A stretch of 64,000 nt of DNA, from NCBI GenBank assembly GCA_945873065.1, contig CAMCBN010000004.1, positions 43,835 through 107,834 on the forward strand, written 5' to 3'. Of this stretch, positions 1 to 8,994 are shown piece after piece (positions within the stretch are counted from its first letter, which is position 1; the number at the start of each line of letters is the position of its first letter). The notes under the pieces are model-generated. The model did not search any database, was not told where the DNA came from, and saw nothing but the letters and a program-made list of their open reading frames with translations. The DNA is from an uncultured Candidatus Saccharibacteria bacterium (GTDB lineage: Bacteria > Patescibacteriota > Saccharimonadia > Saccharimonadales > Saccharimonadaceae). The position numbers and the translations under genes are program-made.

Positions 1-67
1 GCCCAACGTCGATTGCCATCAACGATATAACCAACATGCTGCGGTAATGATGAGTCACTTCGAGACA

Positions 68-622
68 TCAGATCGTCAAGATATCCTTTTCTTTGGCAGC
101 AAATACCGTCTCGATTTTCGTGTTAAATGCACTCATCAAGCGATCTATCTCCTTTTCTACCGCCTTGACATCATCCTCCGAAAGCTCTTTAGCATCCTTC
201 ATCCGCTTGGCATCTTTGAGCGCCTCTTGGCGTACACCACGCAGCGCGATACGCGCTTCTTCGGCTTTTTCACTCGCCTGACGAACGAGCTGTTTGCGGC
301 GTTCTTCGGTAAGCGGCGGTACTGGCACACGCACCACTCGACCATCGTCGCTCGGGTTTAGACCCAAGCTTTGATTTGTTCGAATGGCTGCAGCAATTTT
401 TTGTAAATTAGCTGGATCGAACGGTGTGATCTGCAGTAAAGTCGCCTCTGGAGCTGTCACGTTAGCGACTTGATTGAGTGGCATCAGCGCACCGTAAGCC
501 TCGACCTTCACACCATCAAGCATCCCTGCGTGTGCTCGACCGGTACGGATCTTGCGCAACTCACCTTCGAAATGCTCTAATGCACTCGTCATTTTTAGCT
601 CATATTCATCTGTACTAAACAT
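68..622 (-). CDS. frr: Ribosome recycling factor
   Basis: 184-aa ORF with typical RRF sequence (MLDGVKVEAYGALMPLNQVANVTAPEATLLQITPFD...); SD AGGAG upstream of ATG. Confidence 0.97.
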   Translation of the reverse strand: MFSTDEYELKMTSALEHFEGELRKIRTGRAHAGMLDGVKVEAYGALMPLNQVANVTAPEATLLQITPFDPANLQKIAAAIRTNQSLGLNPSDDGRVVRVPVPPLTEERRKQLVRQASEKAEEARIALRGVRQEALKDAKRMKDAKELSEDDVKAVEKEIDRLMSAFNTKIETVFAAKEKDILTI

Positions 623-649
623 ACTTGTCTCCTTTGCCCTATTGTATCA

Positions 650-865
650 TTAATTTATCTGTGCCACACCTAGCAAGCTCGCCTGCCGATCGAATCCACG
701 TCGCAAACGATACGCCTGGCGAAAATCAGTCGAGCCATCGACATCTTCATACGCTCGCGCATCAAAAACCAGCCACACATCAAGTGGCCAATGCGGACGT
801 CGGGCAGCGCCTGGCAACATCGTGTGATATAGCCGAAAAAATGCATCAGTCGTATGGTATGTCAT
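650..865 (-). CDS. Hypothetical protein, 71 aa, overlapping the upstream ORF by 20 nt, or the frameshifted C-terminal part of it
   Basis: ATG at 865 in another frame gives MTYHTTDAFFRLYHTMLPGAARRPHWPLDVWLVFDARAYEDVDGSTDFRQAYRLRRGFDRQASLLGVAQIN. Confidence 0.45.
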   Translation of the reverse strand: MTYHTTDAFFRLYHTMLPGAARRPHWPLDVWLVFDARAYEDVDGSTDFRQAYRLRRGFDRQASLLGVAQIN

Positions 866-1358
866 TATACGGTTCAAACGCCTGACCCACAATATCTGGC
901 GAACCACTATCCGTATCTGATAGCGGTAAACCACCAGTCTCGCGAATATACTTGGCGAACGCTTTACGTCCAGCCTCATCAACATACGCCCGCGATACCA
1001 CACCGCAAACGATAAGATCTTGATATACAAACCGATGCAAAAATACGACATCAATATAGCGCGATATCTCATACGTCTTCGTATGCTGTGGGCCAACACC
1101 GACAAACGGATTATGGGCAAAATCATAGATATACGCCGGAATCGTAATATGAATAATACCATCAACGTCGCTACTCAATTGCTCACGAAGCTGTGCCAAC
1201 CGAGCATTAAGACGTTTGTCATTATCGACCCGCTCAAGGTCGCGCTGCGCCTCATCCTCATCGCGTGTATCGATCGGCTCCTTCTCAATTCTGTCGGGCC
1301 GACGACCTGCCTCAGGGGTCGACCAAAAGTCAAATCGACCCGACTCGAAATTAGACAT
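846..1358 (-). CDS. Hypothetical protein
   Basis: 170-aa ORF with SD-like AGGA upstream; no recognised domain. Confidence 0.65.
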   Translation of the reverse strand: MSNFESGRFDFWSTPEAGRRPDRIEKEPIDTRDEDEAQRDLERVDNDKRLNARLAQLREQLSSDVDGIIHITIPAYIYDFAHNPFVGVGPQHTKTYEISRYIDVVFLHRFVYQDLIVCGVVSRAYVDEAGRKAFAKYIRETGGLPLSDTDSGSPDIVGQAFEPYNDIPYD

Positions 1359-1439
1359 AGCGATAATCCTGCTTCATACACCCATCATACCAAAAACAAT
1401 CACCCACATGGAGCGGCTTAACGAGTGATGCCAATAGCA

Positions 1440-1472
1440 AAAGGTGTCTCCTTACTTACTAGAGACACCTTT
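1440..1472 (-). terminator. Rho-independent terminator after tsf
   Basis: AAAGGTGTCTC...GAGACACCTTT 11-bp inverted repeat immediately downstream of the tsf stop. Confidence 0.8.
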
Positions 1473-1495
1473 CGATTTATCTACTTTAGACGAGA

Positions 1496-2092
1496 CTATT
1501 CTGTCACGCCAAGTTCGATACGCTTGAACTGACTGACGCGAACATTTTCGCCACGCAGCGCGACCTGTTCTTTGATCAACTCGCCGACTGTTTTGCTATC
1601 GTCTAGCACAAAAGGTTGTTCCGTCAAAACTTGCTCAGCGAAGTGTTTCTTCAGCTGGCCATCGACAATCTGCTGGCGCATGTTTTCTGGCTTGCTCTGC
1701 AAACTCTCGCTAGTCAAAAACTCTTGCTTTTTCGCCTCATAAACATCGGTCGGAATATCTTCGATTGTCGAGTATTTTGGCGCCATAGCAGCGATCTGCA
1801 TAGCGATTTGGTGAGCAAACTCTTTAAATTCTGGCAAACGTGCCACAAAGTCTGTCTCACAGTTCACCTCGACCACTACGCCGATACGGCCGCTATGGAC
1901 ATAGCTTTCGATCAAGCCTTCACGTGTCTCGCGGTCACCCTTCTTCTCGGCTTTGGTCAGGCCTTTTTTGCGTAGTGCTTCAAGAGCCTTGTCGAAGTCG
2001 CCCTCTGCTTCGACTAGCGCTTTTTTGGCATCGGTCAGACCAATACCGGTCAACTCCTTTAGCTTCTTGATATCTTCGATCGTTACAGCCAT
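1496..2092 (-). CDS. tsf: Elongation factor Ts
   Basis: N-terminal UBA-like IEDIKKLKELTGIGLTDAKKALVEAEGDFDKALE and EVNCETDFVAR motif. Confidence 0.97.
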   Translation of the reverse strand: MAVTIEDIKKLKELTGIGLTDAKKALVEAEGDFDKALEALRKKGLTKAEKKGDRETREGLIESYVHSGRIGVVVEVNCETDFVARLPEFKEFAHQIAMQIAAMAPKYSTIEDIPTDVYEAKKQEFLTSESLQSKPENMRQQIVDGQLKKHFAEQVLTEQPFVLDDSKTVGELIKEQVALRGENVRVSQFKRIELGVTE

Positions 2093-2094
2093 TT

Positions 2095-2796
2095 TTATTT
2101 CTCCTCTTTCTTGCTTTTACCTTCTTGCGCTGCGGCGGCAAAGTAATCAAGCAATAATTGCAAGCTCTTGATCGCATCATCATTAGCTGGAATCGGGTAG
2201 TCGACTAAAGTAGGGTTGGCATTCGTATCGACGATACCGACCACCGGCACACCTAGTGTCTTTGCCTCACGCACGGCGTTATTGTCATCGAGGATACCCA
2301 TGACGACGACTACACCTGGCTTGCCATTTAGGTCTTTGATGCCACCATATTTGAAATTGAGACTATCAATCTCTTCTTGATAGCGCTGAACTTCTAATTT
2401 GTTGTATCGCTTCTCGAGATCACCCGAAGCCATGCGACGCTCGAGGTCCTTTAGCTTTTTGATCTGCGCCGTTGTCGTAGCGACATTTGTCAACATACCA
2501 CCGATCCAACGGTTCGTGACATACGGCTGGCCAGCTGCTTCGGCTGCCGCTCGAGTGATGTCCTTGGCTTGCTTTTTGGTACCGACGAACAAGACTTGCT
2601 TGCCACTGGCGACAGCTTTACTGATGACTGGCAGTGCGACATCGAGCGCCTCAACTGTCTTCGTTAAATCTATAATATGGCTATCCTGCCGCTTGCTGTG
2701 AATATACGGCGCCATCTTCGGGTGCCAACGGCTCGTCTTGTGCCCGAAATGAGCACCGGCCTCAAATAAAGCCTTGATATCTACCTGTACGGTCAT
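2095..2796 (-). CDS. rpsB: 30S ribosomal protein S2
   Basis: GAHFGHKTSRWHPKMAPYI and NRWIGGMLTN motifs. Confidence 0.97.
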   Translation of the reverse strand: MTVQVDIKALFEAGAHFGHKTSRWHPKMAPYIHSKRQDSHIIDLTKTVEALDVALPVISKAVASGKQVLFVGTKKQAKDITRAAAEAAGQPYVTNRWIGGMLTNVATTTAQIKKLKDLERRMASGDLEKRYNKLEVQRYQEEIDSLNFKYGGIKDLNGKPGVVVVMGILDDNNAVREAKTLGVPVVGIVDTNANPTLVDYPIPANDDAIKSLQLLLDYFAAAAQEGKSKKEEK

Positions 2797-2875
2797 ATCA
2801 TTTTTCTCCTTGTACCTCGCCCACCACTAATGGAGTATGGTAGGCTGTGTCGTTATAATTTTGTTACAGTAGTAG

Positions 2876-2903
2876 ATTATAGCGTATTTTTCTTAAAAAA
2901 CAA
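2876..2903 (-). promoter_or_regulatory. Putative sigma70-type promoter of rpsB-tsf
   Basis: Minus strand TTGTTT - 16 bp - TATAAT upstream of rpsB. Confidence 0.6.
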
Positions 2904-2969
2904 GATCACCAGCCGACGATATTCCCTATCTATACCACTCAAATAACCGTTGCTTACAGCAACCTGACA

Positions 2970-4397
2970 TCACTCAGTTACACTATCAATTCCACACCAT
3001 GCTCGTTCACGTGCTGTTGGTTTACCCGTAACAAGAGCTTGGAGTACATCACGCTCTGTCGGTAACGGTATATAGAGATATTTGACATAATCGCCAGCTG
3101 TCATATAACGTTGATCCCATGCAACATGCTTAGGGTCATACATTTCACTGAGCCCTTCAGGATACAAGTCACACTTATCTACCATCAAACTCGCTGTAAC
3201 AGCTGATATACGGTATCGTTCACCACCTATCGTAACCGCGCCACCAAACGTACCCGGTAATTCACCGCCTGGACTATCAACGAACAACGATGACGTTGGC
3301 CCGTACTTATCAATTCGCTCTGATCCCTCAAGTAAGACACTCCCATGTCGAGGTAAACTGCGCTGTACGTCTAGCATGATCATATCTTGTACCACGTCAC
3401 GTGGATCATAATCACCAACAGTATAACCATGTTCTTGTTGATACCGATAAACTTTATCGAGTTCTTCTCGTGTTAGATACGCCCTACGTTCTAAATGAAG
3501 TTGCCCATCAGGCTGAGTATCATCAGGAATCGGTCGGCCGAACACGCGTTGTTCACCTTCGCCAACTGTATTAACAAATGCCACACCGACCTGGCTGAGC
3601 TCGCTACGTCTGAAGTTCTTCCAATAACCATGAGATTTGACTCCGCGTGAGGCCAAACGCTGCATACCTTCCGGATCATCAACCTGTCCTGGTATATATA
3701 TCTGGTCTGCAACAGATGCGTAGTCATTAGCGTCATATGATTCTAAGCGGTCACCCAACAAGCACTGATTTAGCTGTACGATCTTTTCCATCGCATCTGC
3801 TGGTATCGTCTCATGGCCAGGGATCGTCCATGGATAACGGTTAGACTCTCGTCGATCATGAATCAATAATTCTAGCTTTTGCTTTTCCTGTGCCATCAAC
3901 TGCTCGACTATAGCTTGGTGCGTCGCCTGAAAGTCAATTTGTTGATGGGTACTCATCGCCGCATCGAGTTTGTCTTTAATATGACTATATTGCTTCTGGA
4001 TTCTATTCTGTTGCGCATCCGTCATCTTGCCTTGCAATAACTCTTCTAGCCGGGCTATCGTATCAGTATACCGCTGTATCATTGCACTGTTGTCGATAGT
4101 CGGTACGCCAACACTCTCAAGAACGCCAAGATCACCCGTATCTAAACACTCGCGTGCTAACTCTTGAAAATACGACAAGCTATGCGGCCTCACAACCAAA
4201 TCATCTTTATCATCAAACGCCCATCGCTTTGCCATGCTTAATCCATCTTGCTCTGACACATCCAGCTCTAACCGCTCTTGCACAATCAGGGGTTCTACCC
4301 TATCGGCTTTCGCTTCACCGAATTGTTCCGGTGCATAAGTCTTTTTATCTTCATCTTCTATATTATTATTTGCTTCGGGCGCCTGATATTCATACAT
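2970..4397 (-). CDS. Hypothetical protein (about 475 aa)
   Basis: Long ORF listed from 4415; start moved to ATG 4397 because a -10 (TATAGT) lies 6 nt upstream of it; no recognised domain. Confidence 0.75.
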   Translation of the reverse strand: MYEYQAPEANNNIEDEDKKTYAPEQFGEAKADRVEPLIVQERLELDVSEQDGLSMAKRWAFDDKDDLVVRPHSLSYFQELARECLDTGDLGVLESVGVPTIDNSAMIQRYTDTIARLEELLQGKMTDAQQNRIQKQYSHIKDKLDAAMSTHQQIDFQATHQAIVEQLMAQEKQKLELLIHDRRESNRYPWTIPGHETIPADAMEKIVQLNQCLLGDRLESYDANDYASVADQIYIPGQVDDPEGMQRLASRGVKSHGYWKNFRRSELSQVGVAFVNTVGEGEQRVFGRPIPDDTQPDGQLHLERRAYLTREELDKVYRYQQEHGYTVGDYDPRDVVQDMIMLDVQRSLPRHGSVLLEGSERIDKYGPTSSLFVDSPGGELPGTFGGAVTIGGERYRISAVTASLMVDKCDLYPEGLSEMYDPKHVAWDQRYMTAGDYVKYLYIPLPTERDVLQALVTGKPTARERAWCGIDSVTE

Positions 4398-4446
4398 ATT
4401 AACACTATACCACACTAACCATGTTCACACTTGTAAAGATCTGTCG

Positions 4447-4818
4447 TTAGCTATTTCGCCTCCGCTCTATCGCCTGCTGTTCGGCCCGGGCGCGCAAAAT
4501 ATCCGCTATCAACTGTTTCGCTGTATTAGCACCACCTTCTTGTCGCATCGCCTCGATAATGACTCGACCCACACGGATACTTCGCTCAAGACGTCGGCGC
4601 TCTTCTGAATTTTCTATATCTTCTATATCTCGCAGTCTCGACTGGCGATCGGCCAATAAACCTTCTCTTCGCTGTATTTCCTTTTGCTGATCCAGCCTAG
4701 CCCGTTCTACTGCAGCTACTAGATCGTCATCGTTCGTATCACCAGATACGATAGACTCATACACCTCTGAAGCACCGAGACTGGCAATATCGCCAGCGTG
4801 ATGCGCATTTATCTCCAT
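4447..4818 (-). CDS. Hypothetical coiled-coil-like protein
   Basis: ORF rich in E/R; start MEINAHHAGD chosen (ORF open from 4857). Confidence 0.6.
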   Translation of the reverse strand: MEINAHHAGDIASLGASEVYESIVSGDTNDDDLVAAVERARLDQQKEIQRREGLLADRQSRLRDIEDIENSEERRRLERSIRVGRVIIEAMRQEGGANTAKQLIADILRARAEQQAIERRRNS

Positions 4819-4900
4819 ATTCTCTGTTAAGCTCCTTTCTCGTCTCAAGTGTAGCACAATAGTTCTTTTATTCTGTATTAGTTTCTGTTATGCTTATGGT

Positions 4901-5704
4901 ATGAAGGAGAAATTTCGGAGGGTAGCAGCGCGAACATCTGTATTGGTGGGTTCAGCAGGCGTTTTTGCGTTAGCGATAGGTGCAGTGCTTATTTGGCTCA
5001 TCACCGGGCCGTTATTTGGATTTTCTGACACCTGGCAATTAATCATCAACACAGGGACGACCATCGTCACCTTCTTGATGGTATTTTTGATCCAAAACAC
5101 TCAAAATCGTGATGGTAAAGCGATTCAGCTCAAGCTCGACGAACTCATTCGCTCGACTAAAGGTGCTCGCATGCGATATGTCGGGTTGGAAGAGTTTAGT
5201 GATGCCGAGCTAGCTGATATCGAAGCAGAAATCCGAGCTATAGCCAACCACCCCGCCTCCAAACGTGCCATGGCGAAATTGCACGAGCGCCTCACCCACG
5301 AGACGCAGCAGCGAGAGAGAAGTAAAAATCCTGTACATAATGCCTCAACACACCAAACTGCGTCGCCAATAGCTGGATCGCAAACCCACCACGTAGTACC
5401 TGCGCCAGTCTCGCGTGCAGCCACAGCTCTGGCTACGACGCCCCATCTATCATCACAACACTCCACGCGATCGCGCCTACAGCAAACTACACCCATATCG
5501 CGCACTCGCCCTATGATGACGAAACCATCCCGACCACAGACGACACCAACACCACCGGGAGCATCAGTCTCACACCACACTCGCACCGAGCTCCGCGCTC
5601 AGCCAGCGACTCATCGCAATGTGAAGCAGCAAGCCCTCACTACCGCTCGCGCCGCGACACCACCCCGGGGTACTGCCACCATGCGACGACGCGTCAGCGG
5701 CTGA
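4901..5704 (+). CDS. Low-affinity iron permease-like membrane protein with a long basic T/P/R-rich C-terminal tail
   Basis: Two predicted TM helices, then FLIQNTQNRDGKAIQLKLDELIRS typical of the low-affinity iron permease family; tail rich in T, P, R. Confidence 0.7.
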   Translation: MKEKFRRVAARTSVLVGSAGVFALAIGAVLIWLITGPLFGFSDTWQLIINTGTTIVTFLMVFLIQNTQNRDGKAIQLKLDELIRSTKGARMRYVGLEEFSDAELADIEAEIRAIANHPASKRAMAKLHERLTHETQQRERSKNPVHNASTHQTASPIAGSQTHHVVPAPVSRAATALATTPHLSSQHSTRSRLQQTTPISRTRPMMTKPSRPQTTPTPPGASVSHHTRTELRAQPATHRNVKQQALTTARAATPPRGTATMRRRVSG

Positions 5705-5779
5705 TTTTTTGCATGACATTACATCACAACAGACCAACCCCCAACCGTTTTTAGCGCAACAGCTCCATCTACAGGCCTC

Positions 5780-5807
5780 TTGACCTCCTGATACAATCTG
5801 CTACAAT
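5780..5807 (+). promoter_or_regulatory. Promoter of the argGH leader transcript
   Basis: TTGACC (5780-5785) - 16 bp - TACAAT (5802-5807); predicted TSS about 5813-5815, i.e. at the leader ATG. Confidence 0.75.
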
Positions 5808-5813
5808 CAGGGC

Positions 5814-5864
5814 ATGACTTATAGGATTAGCACTAGCGTTATCCGTCGTCGCTCTCTCTCGTAA
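5814..5864 (+). CDS. Arginine-rich leader peptide MTYRISTSVIRRRSLS
   Basis: ATG ACT TAT AGG ATT AGC ACT AGC GTT ATC CGT CGT CGC TCT CTC TCG TAA; 4 Arg of 16 residues, three consecutive; ends just before the antiterminator strand. Confidence 0.75.
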   Translation: MTYRISTSVIRRRSLS

Positions 5865-5940
5865 GAGGGCTACTTGTCGTACCAAATCAATCTCAATCGA
5901 TTACACTAAAAGCCCTCGTACCAACGAGCGGCTTTTTCGT
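5856..5940 (+). promoter_or_regulatory. Transcription attenuator (protector, antiterminator and terminator) controlling argGH
   Basis: 1:2 hairpin CTCTC-GTAA-GAGGG (5856-5869); 2:3 pairing GAGGGCT (5865-5871)/AGCCCTC (5911-5917); 3:4 terminator AAAAGCCCTCGT-ACCA-ACGAG(C)GGCTTTT (5908-5936) followed by TCGTTTTT. Confidence 0.8.
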
Positions 5941-5960
5941 TTTTCAGAAAGGAGGAAAAT

Positions 5961-7223
5961 ATGAAAAACGACATGCCCCATTACAATAAAGTGGCTAGCC
6001 ATGAGGCTCATCAAGGGTCGTTTGACACCTGTCTGCTGCTGTATTCTGGCGGTTTAGATACCTCAGTGATGCTAAAGTGGCTACAAGACAAATACCACTG
6101 CCAGGTTATCACCTTGACAGTCAACATCGGCCAGACTAACGACGATTTAGCTGCGATAGAGAAAAAAGCTCGCGACCTCGGCGCTATCAAAGCGATCACT
6201 GTTGATGCGCGCGATCAGTTCGCCAACGAACTATTGTCGATAGCCATCAAAGCCAATGCCGACTATCAAGGTGGCTACGCCCTGAGTACTCCCCTAGGAC
6301 GGGTGATCATTTCACGACTAGCTGTTGAATACGCTGCCAAATATAACTGCCAGGTCATCGCCCACGGCGCGACTGGTAAGGGCAACGATCAGGTGCGATT
6401 CGAGAGCTATATCACTACGCTCAATCCCGACCTAAAAATTGTCGCTCCAGTGCGAGAATGGAGCATGGGACGAGAAGAAGAAATCGCCTACGCCAAACGA
6501 CACGATATACCAGTACCACATAGCGACGATTCACCATACTCGACTGACGAGAATATGTGGGGCATCACTAGCGAGGGAGGCGAAATCGAGTCGCCAGTTC
6601 ATATACCGCAATATCGGGCTATTTTGAACTGGTGCTCCACGCTAGATGCCGCACCCGAACAACCACAAGATATCACACTTGAATTCCGCCATGGTATCCC
6701 AGTGACACTCGATGGTAAGTCGCTATCGCTGAAGCAACTGATTCACCGCTGCAACCAAATCGGTGCCAAACATGGTGTCGGTGTAGCAACTTTGATCGAA
6801 GATCGGCTCGTCGGACTAAAGGTGCGCGGTGTCTACGAAAACCCAGGCGCTGCTATTTTGATCGCCGCCCACAAAAAACTCGAACAATTAGTCTCGACGC
6901 GCACGGAAAATGAATTAAAGGAAGAAATTGACAAAAAATGGGCCTACCTCACCTATGCTGCTCAATGGTTCGAACCAGTGATCGGCCACCTTCACGCCTA
7001 CATCGACCACCAGAACCGCAAGGTCACTGGCCGGGTAACAGTACGACTCTACAAAGGCACTATCACCATAGTCAGTCTCGACTCGCCACACTCTCTACTT
7101 GATTTAAACTTGGCTACATTCAACACCAACCAAGCATTCAACCAAAATTCATCCGCTGGGTTTATTGAAATTTACTCACTAGCACAGCGCACAGCGCACG
7201 GAGCCTATCATGACGAACAATAA
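5961..7223 (+). CDS. argG: Argininosuccinate synthase
   Basis: LLYSGGLDTSVMLKWL ATP-binding motif and family-typical sequence; SD AGGAGG 5950-5955. Confidence 0.97.
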   Translation: MKNDMPHYNKVASHEAHQGSFDTCLLLYSGGLDTSVMLKWLQDKYHCQVITLTVNIGQTNDDLAAIEKKARDLGAIKAITVDARDQFANELLSIAIKANADYQGGYALSTPLGRVIISRLAVEYAAKYNCQVIAHGATGKGNDQVRFESYITTLNPDLKIVAPVREWSMGREEEIAYAKRHDIPVPHSDDSPYSTDENMWGITSEGGEIESPVHIPQYRAILNWCSTLDAAPEQPQDITLEFRHGIPVTLDGKSLSLKQLIHRCNQIGAKHGVGVATLIEDRLVGLKVRGVYENPGAAILIAAHKKLEQLVSTRTENELKEEIDKKWAYLTYAAQWFEPVIGHLHAYIDHQNRKVTGRVTVRLYKGTITIVSLDSPHSLLDLNLATFNTNQAFNQNSSAGFIEIYSLAQRTAHGAYHDEQ

Positions 7224-8415
7224 TAACAAACTATGGCAAGCCGCTAGCTCTGGCACTCTTCACCCCGCTATAGAACATTACACTGTAGGTGATGACCAAA
7301 GTCTCGACCAAAAACTGCTAGGATACGACATCACCGCTACACGAGCCCACGCTCATATGCTGTCGACTATCGGCATAATTAGCACCGACGAATACCAGCG
7401 ACTGGCTCGAGCCCTTGAGGGATTGCACACCGCTTGGCAACAGGGGGATTTCGTAGTTGACGATCGATTCGAAGATGGTCACAGCGCTATAGAAATATAC
7501 CTTACCGAACAACTCGGCGATATTGGCAAAAAAGTCCACACTGGCCGCAGCCGTAACGACCAAGCGCTAGTGATGATGCGCCTCTACCTCAAGGATCAAT
7601 TGAAGCACGTCGCCACCGCCCTCGCCACAACCGTTGACACCTATCGCGCGCAGCAGTATCAGTTCTCTGACCTGCCTATGCCTGGATACACCCACAGCCA
7701 AAAAGCCATGCCAACCACTGTAGGCGCTTGGCTGGGATCATACGGTGACGCCTTTGCAGACCTAGTAGACTACATCAAATCCAGTCGTGGAGTCATTGAC
7801 CAAAATCCCCTAGGTAGCGCCGCAGGATTTGGTGTTAGTCTGCCACTAAATCGGCAAATGACTACGCAAGAGCTAGGTTTTGCTAAAGTCCAGGACAACC
7901 CATTGTATTGTGGCTTGTCGCGTGGTGCTTTTGAGTTAATCGCTGTGCAAGCTCTCAACCCCATCATGGTATTCGCTGGCAAGTTTGCTTCGGATATGAT
8001 TTTGTTCACCACCCAAGAATTCAACTTATTTTCGCTACCGACCACTATGACTACTGGCTCGTCGATCATGCCACACAAACGCAACTACGATGTTTTTGAA
8101 ATTATGCGAGCAAGAGCACATGGCTTTGCCAATCATGCAATGCAGCTACAAGCAGTGTCGACGGGCGTTGGTAGCGGCTATCACCGCGACCTACAGTTGA
8201 CCAAGCAAGTGACGATCAGTGCCTTTGAAACAGCCATCGAAACACTCGAAGTGCTAGCGCTCTGCGTCGCCCATCTGACACCACACGAAGCTAATCTTCG
8301 TGCTGCCATGACCGACGAACTTTACACCGTCGCTGAAATCAACAGATTAGTCGAACGAGGCGTACCGTTTCGTGACGCTTATCGCCAAGTCAAACAACGA
8401 CTCAGCGAAGAGTAA
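7210..8415 (+). CDS. argH: Argininosuccinate lyase (short, 401 aa)
   Basis: HTGRSRNDQ and TGSSIMPHKRN signatures; overlaps argG by 14 nt. Confidence 0.95.
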   Translation: MTNNNNKLWQAASSGTLHPAIEHYTVGDDQSLDQKLLGYDITATRAHAHMLSTIGIISTDEYQRLARALEGLHTAWQQGDFVVDDRFEDGHSAIEIYLTEQLGDIGKKVHTGRSRNDQALVMMRLYLKDQLKHVATALATTVDTYRAQQYQFSDLPMPGYTHSQKAMPTTVGAWLGSYGDAFADLVDYIKSSRGVIDQNPLGSAAGFGVSLPLNRQMTTQELGFAKVQDNPLYCGLSRGAFELIAVQALNPIMVFAGKFASDMILFTTQEFNLFSLPTTMTTGSSIMPHKRNYDVFEIMRARAHGFANHAMQLQAVSTGVGSGYHRDLQLTKQVTISAFETAIETLEVLALCVAHLTPHEANLRAAMTDELYTVAEINRLVERGVPFRDAYRQVKQRLSEE

Positions 8416-8481
8416 ATTTTGGCAGGTGCCATCGCCTGGCGATTTGCACTCACTAGAGTTTTTTGTTAGAATATTTAGGTT

Positions 8482-8868
8482 ATGAAAAGCAGTATTCACC
8501 CACAGAACTATCGCCCAGTCGTATTCAGCGACGATCAAGCGGGCTTCGCGTTCTTGACTCAGTCAACGGCGCAAACAGACGACACTGTCGTCTGGGAAGA
8601 TGGCAACACCTACCCATTGGTCAAGGTGCATATTTCATCAGCTTCTCACCCATTCTTCACCGGTGAAGAAAAGATTATCGACACCGAAGGTCGCGTCGAT
8701 CGCTTTAAGGCGCGCCAAGCCGCTGCTGAAGCACGCCGCGCTGCTCTTGCCAACAAAGCAAAGAAGGCCAACGCCAATAAGGCAGCCAAGGTAGCCGCCA
8801 ACGAACCGAAGAAGTCAGCCAAAAAATCTTCGACAAAAGCCAAACCCGCCAAGGAGGGCGACAACTAA
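8482..8868 (+). CDS. rpmE2: 50S ribosomal protein L31 type B with K/A-rich C-terminal extension
   Basis: [29 protein letters not shown]...[24 protein letters not shown]; no Cys ligands; promoter TTGCAC-17-TAGAAT just upstream. Confidence 0.93.
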   Translation: MKSSIHPQNYRPVVFSDDQAGFAFLTQSTAQTDDTVVWEDGNTYPLVKVHISSASHPFFTGEEKIIDTEGRVDRFKARQAAAEARRAALANKAKKANANKAAKVAANEPKKSAKKSSTKAKPAKEGDN

Positions 8869-8889
8869 AGCATCTGTAATGCGACAATT

Positions 8890-8929
8890 AACTAAAAACA
8901 CCTTGGGATAGCCTAAGGTGTTTTTAGTT
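8890..8929 (+). terminator. Rho-independent terminator after L31
   Basis: AACTAAAAACACCTTGGG-ATAG-CCTAAGGTGTTTTTAGTT. Confidence 0.9.
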
Positions 8930-8994
8930 TTCACAATTCATACCAGCCCCTGCTAGTTTAGTCAAAAACACCAACTCCATACACTAAGAAAGAG

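Noticed and set aside
47-361. Plus-strand ORFs antisense to frr, and the many similar antisense ORFs across the ribosomal cluster and secA
   Set aside because: They lie opposite unambiguous conserved genes and have no independent start signals or recognisable sequence.
2797-2875. Structured rpsB leader (CCTACCA...TGGTGGG) as a regulatory RNA
   Set aside because: The pairing is short and imperfect; it cannot be supported without comparative data.
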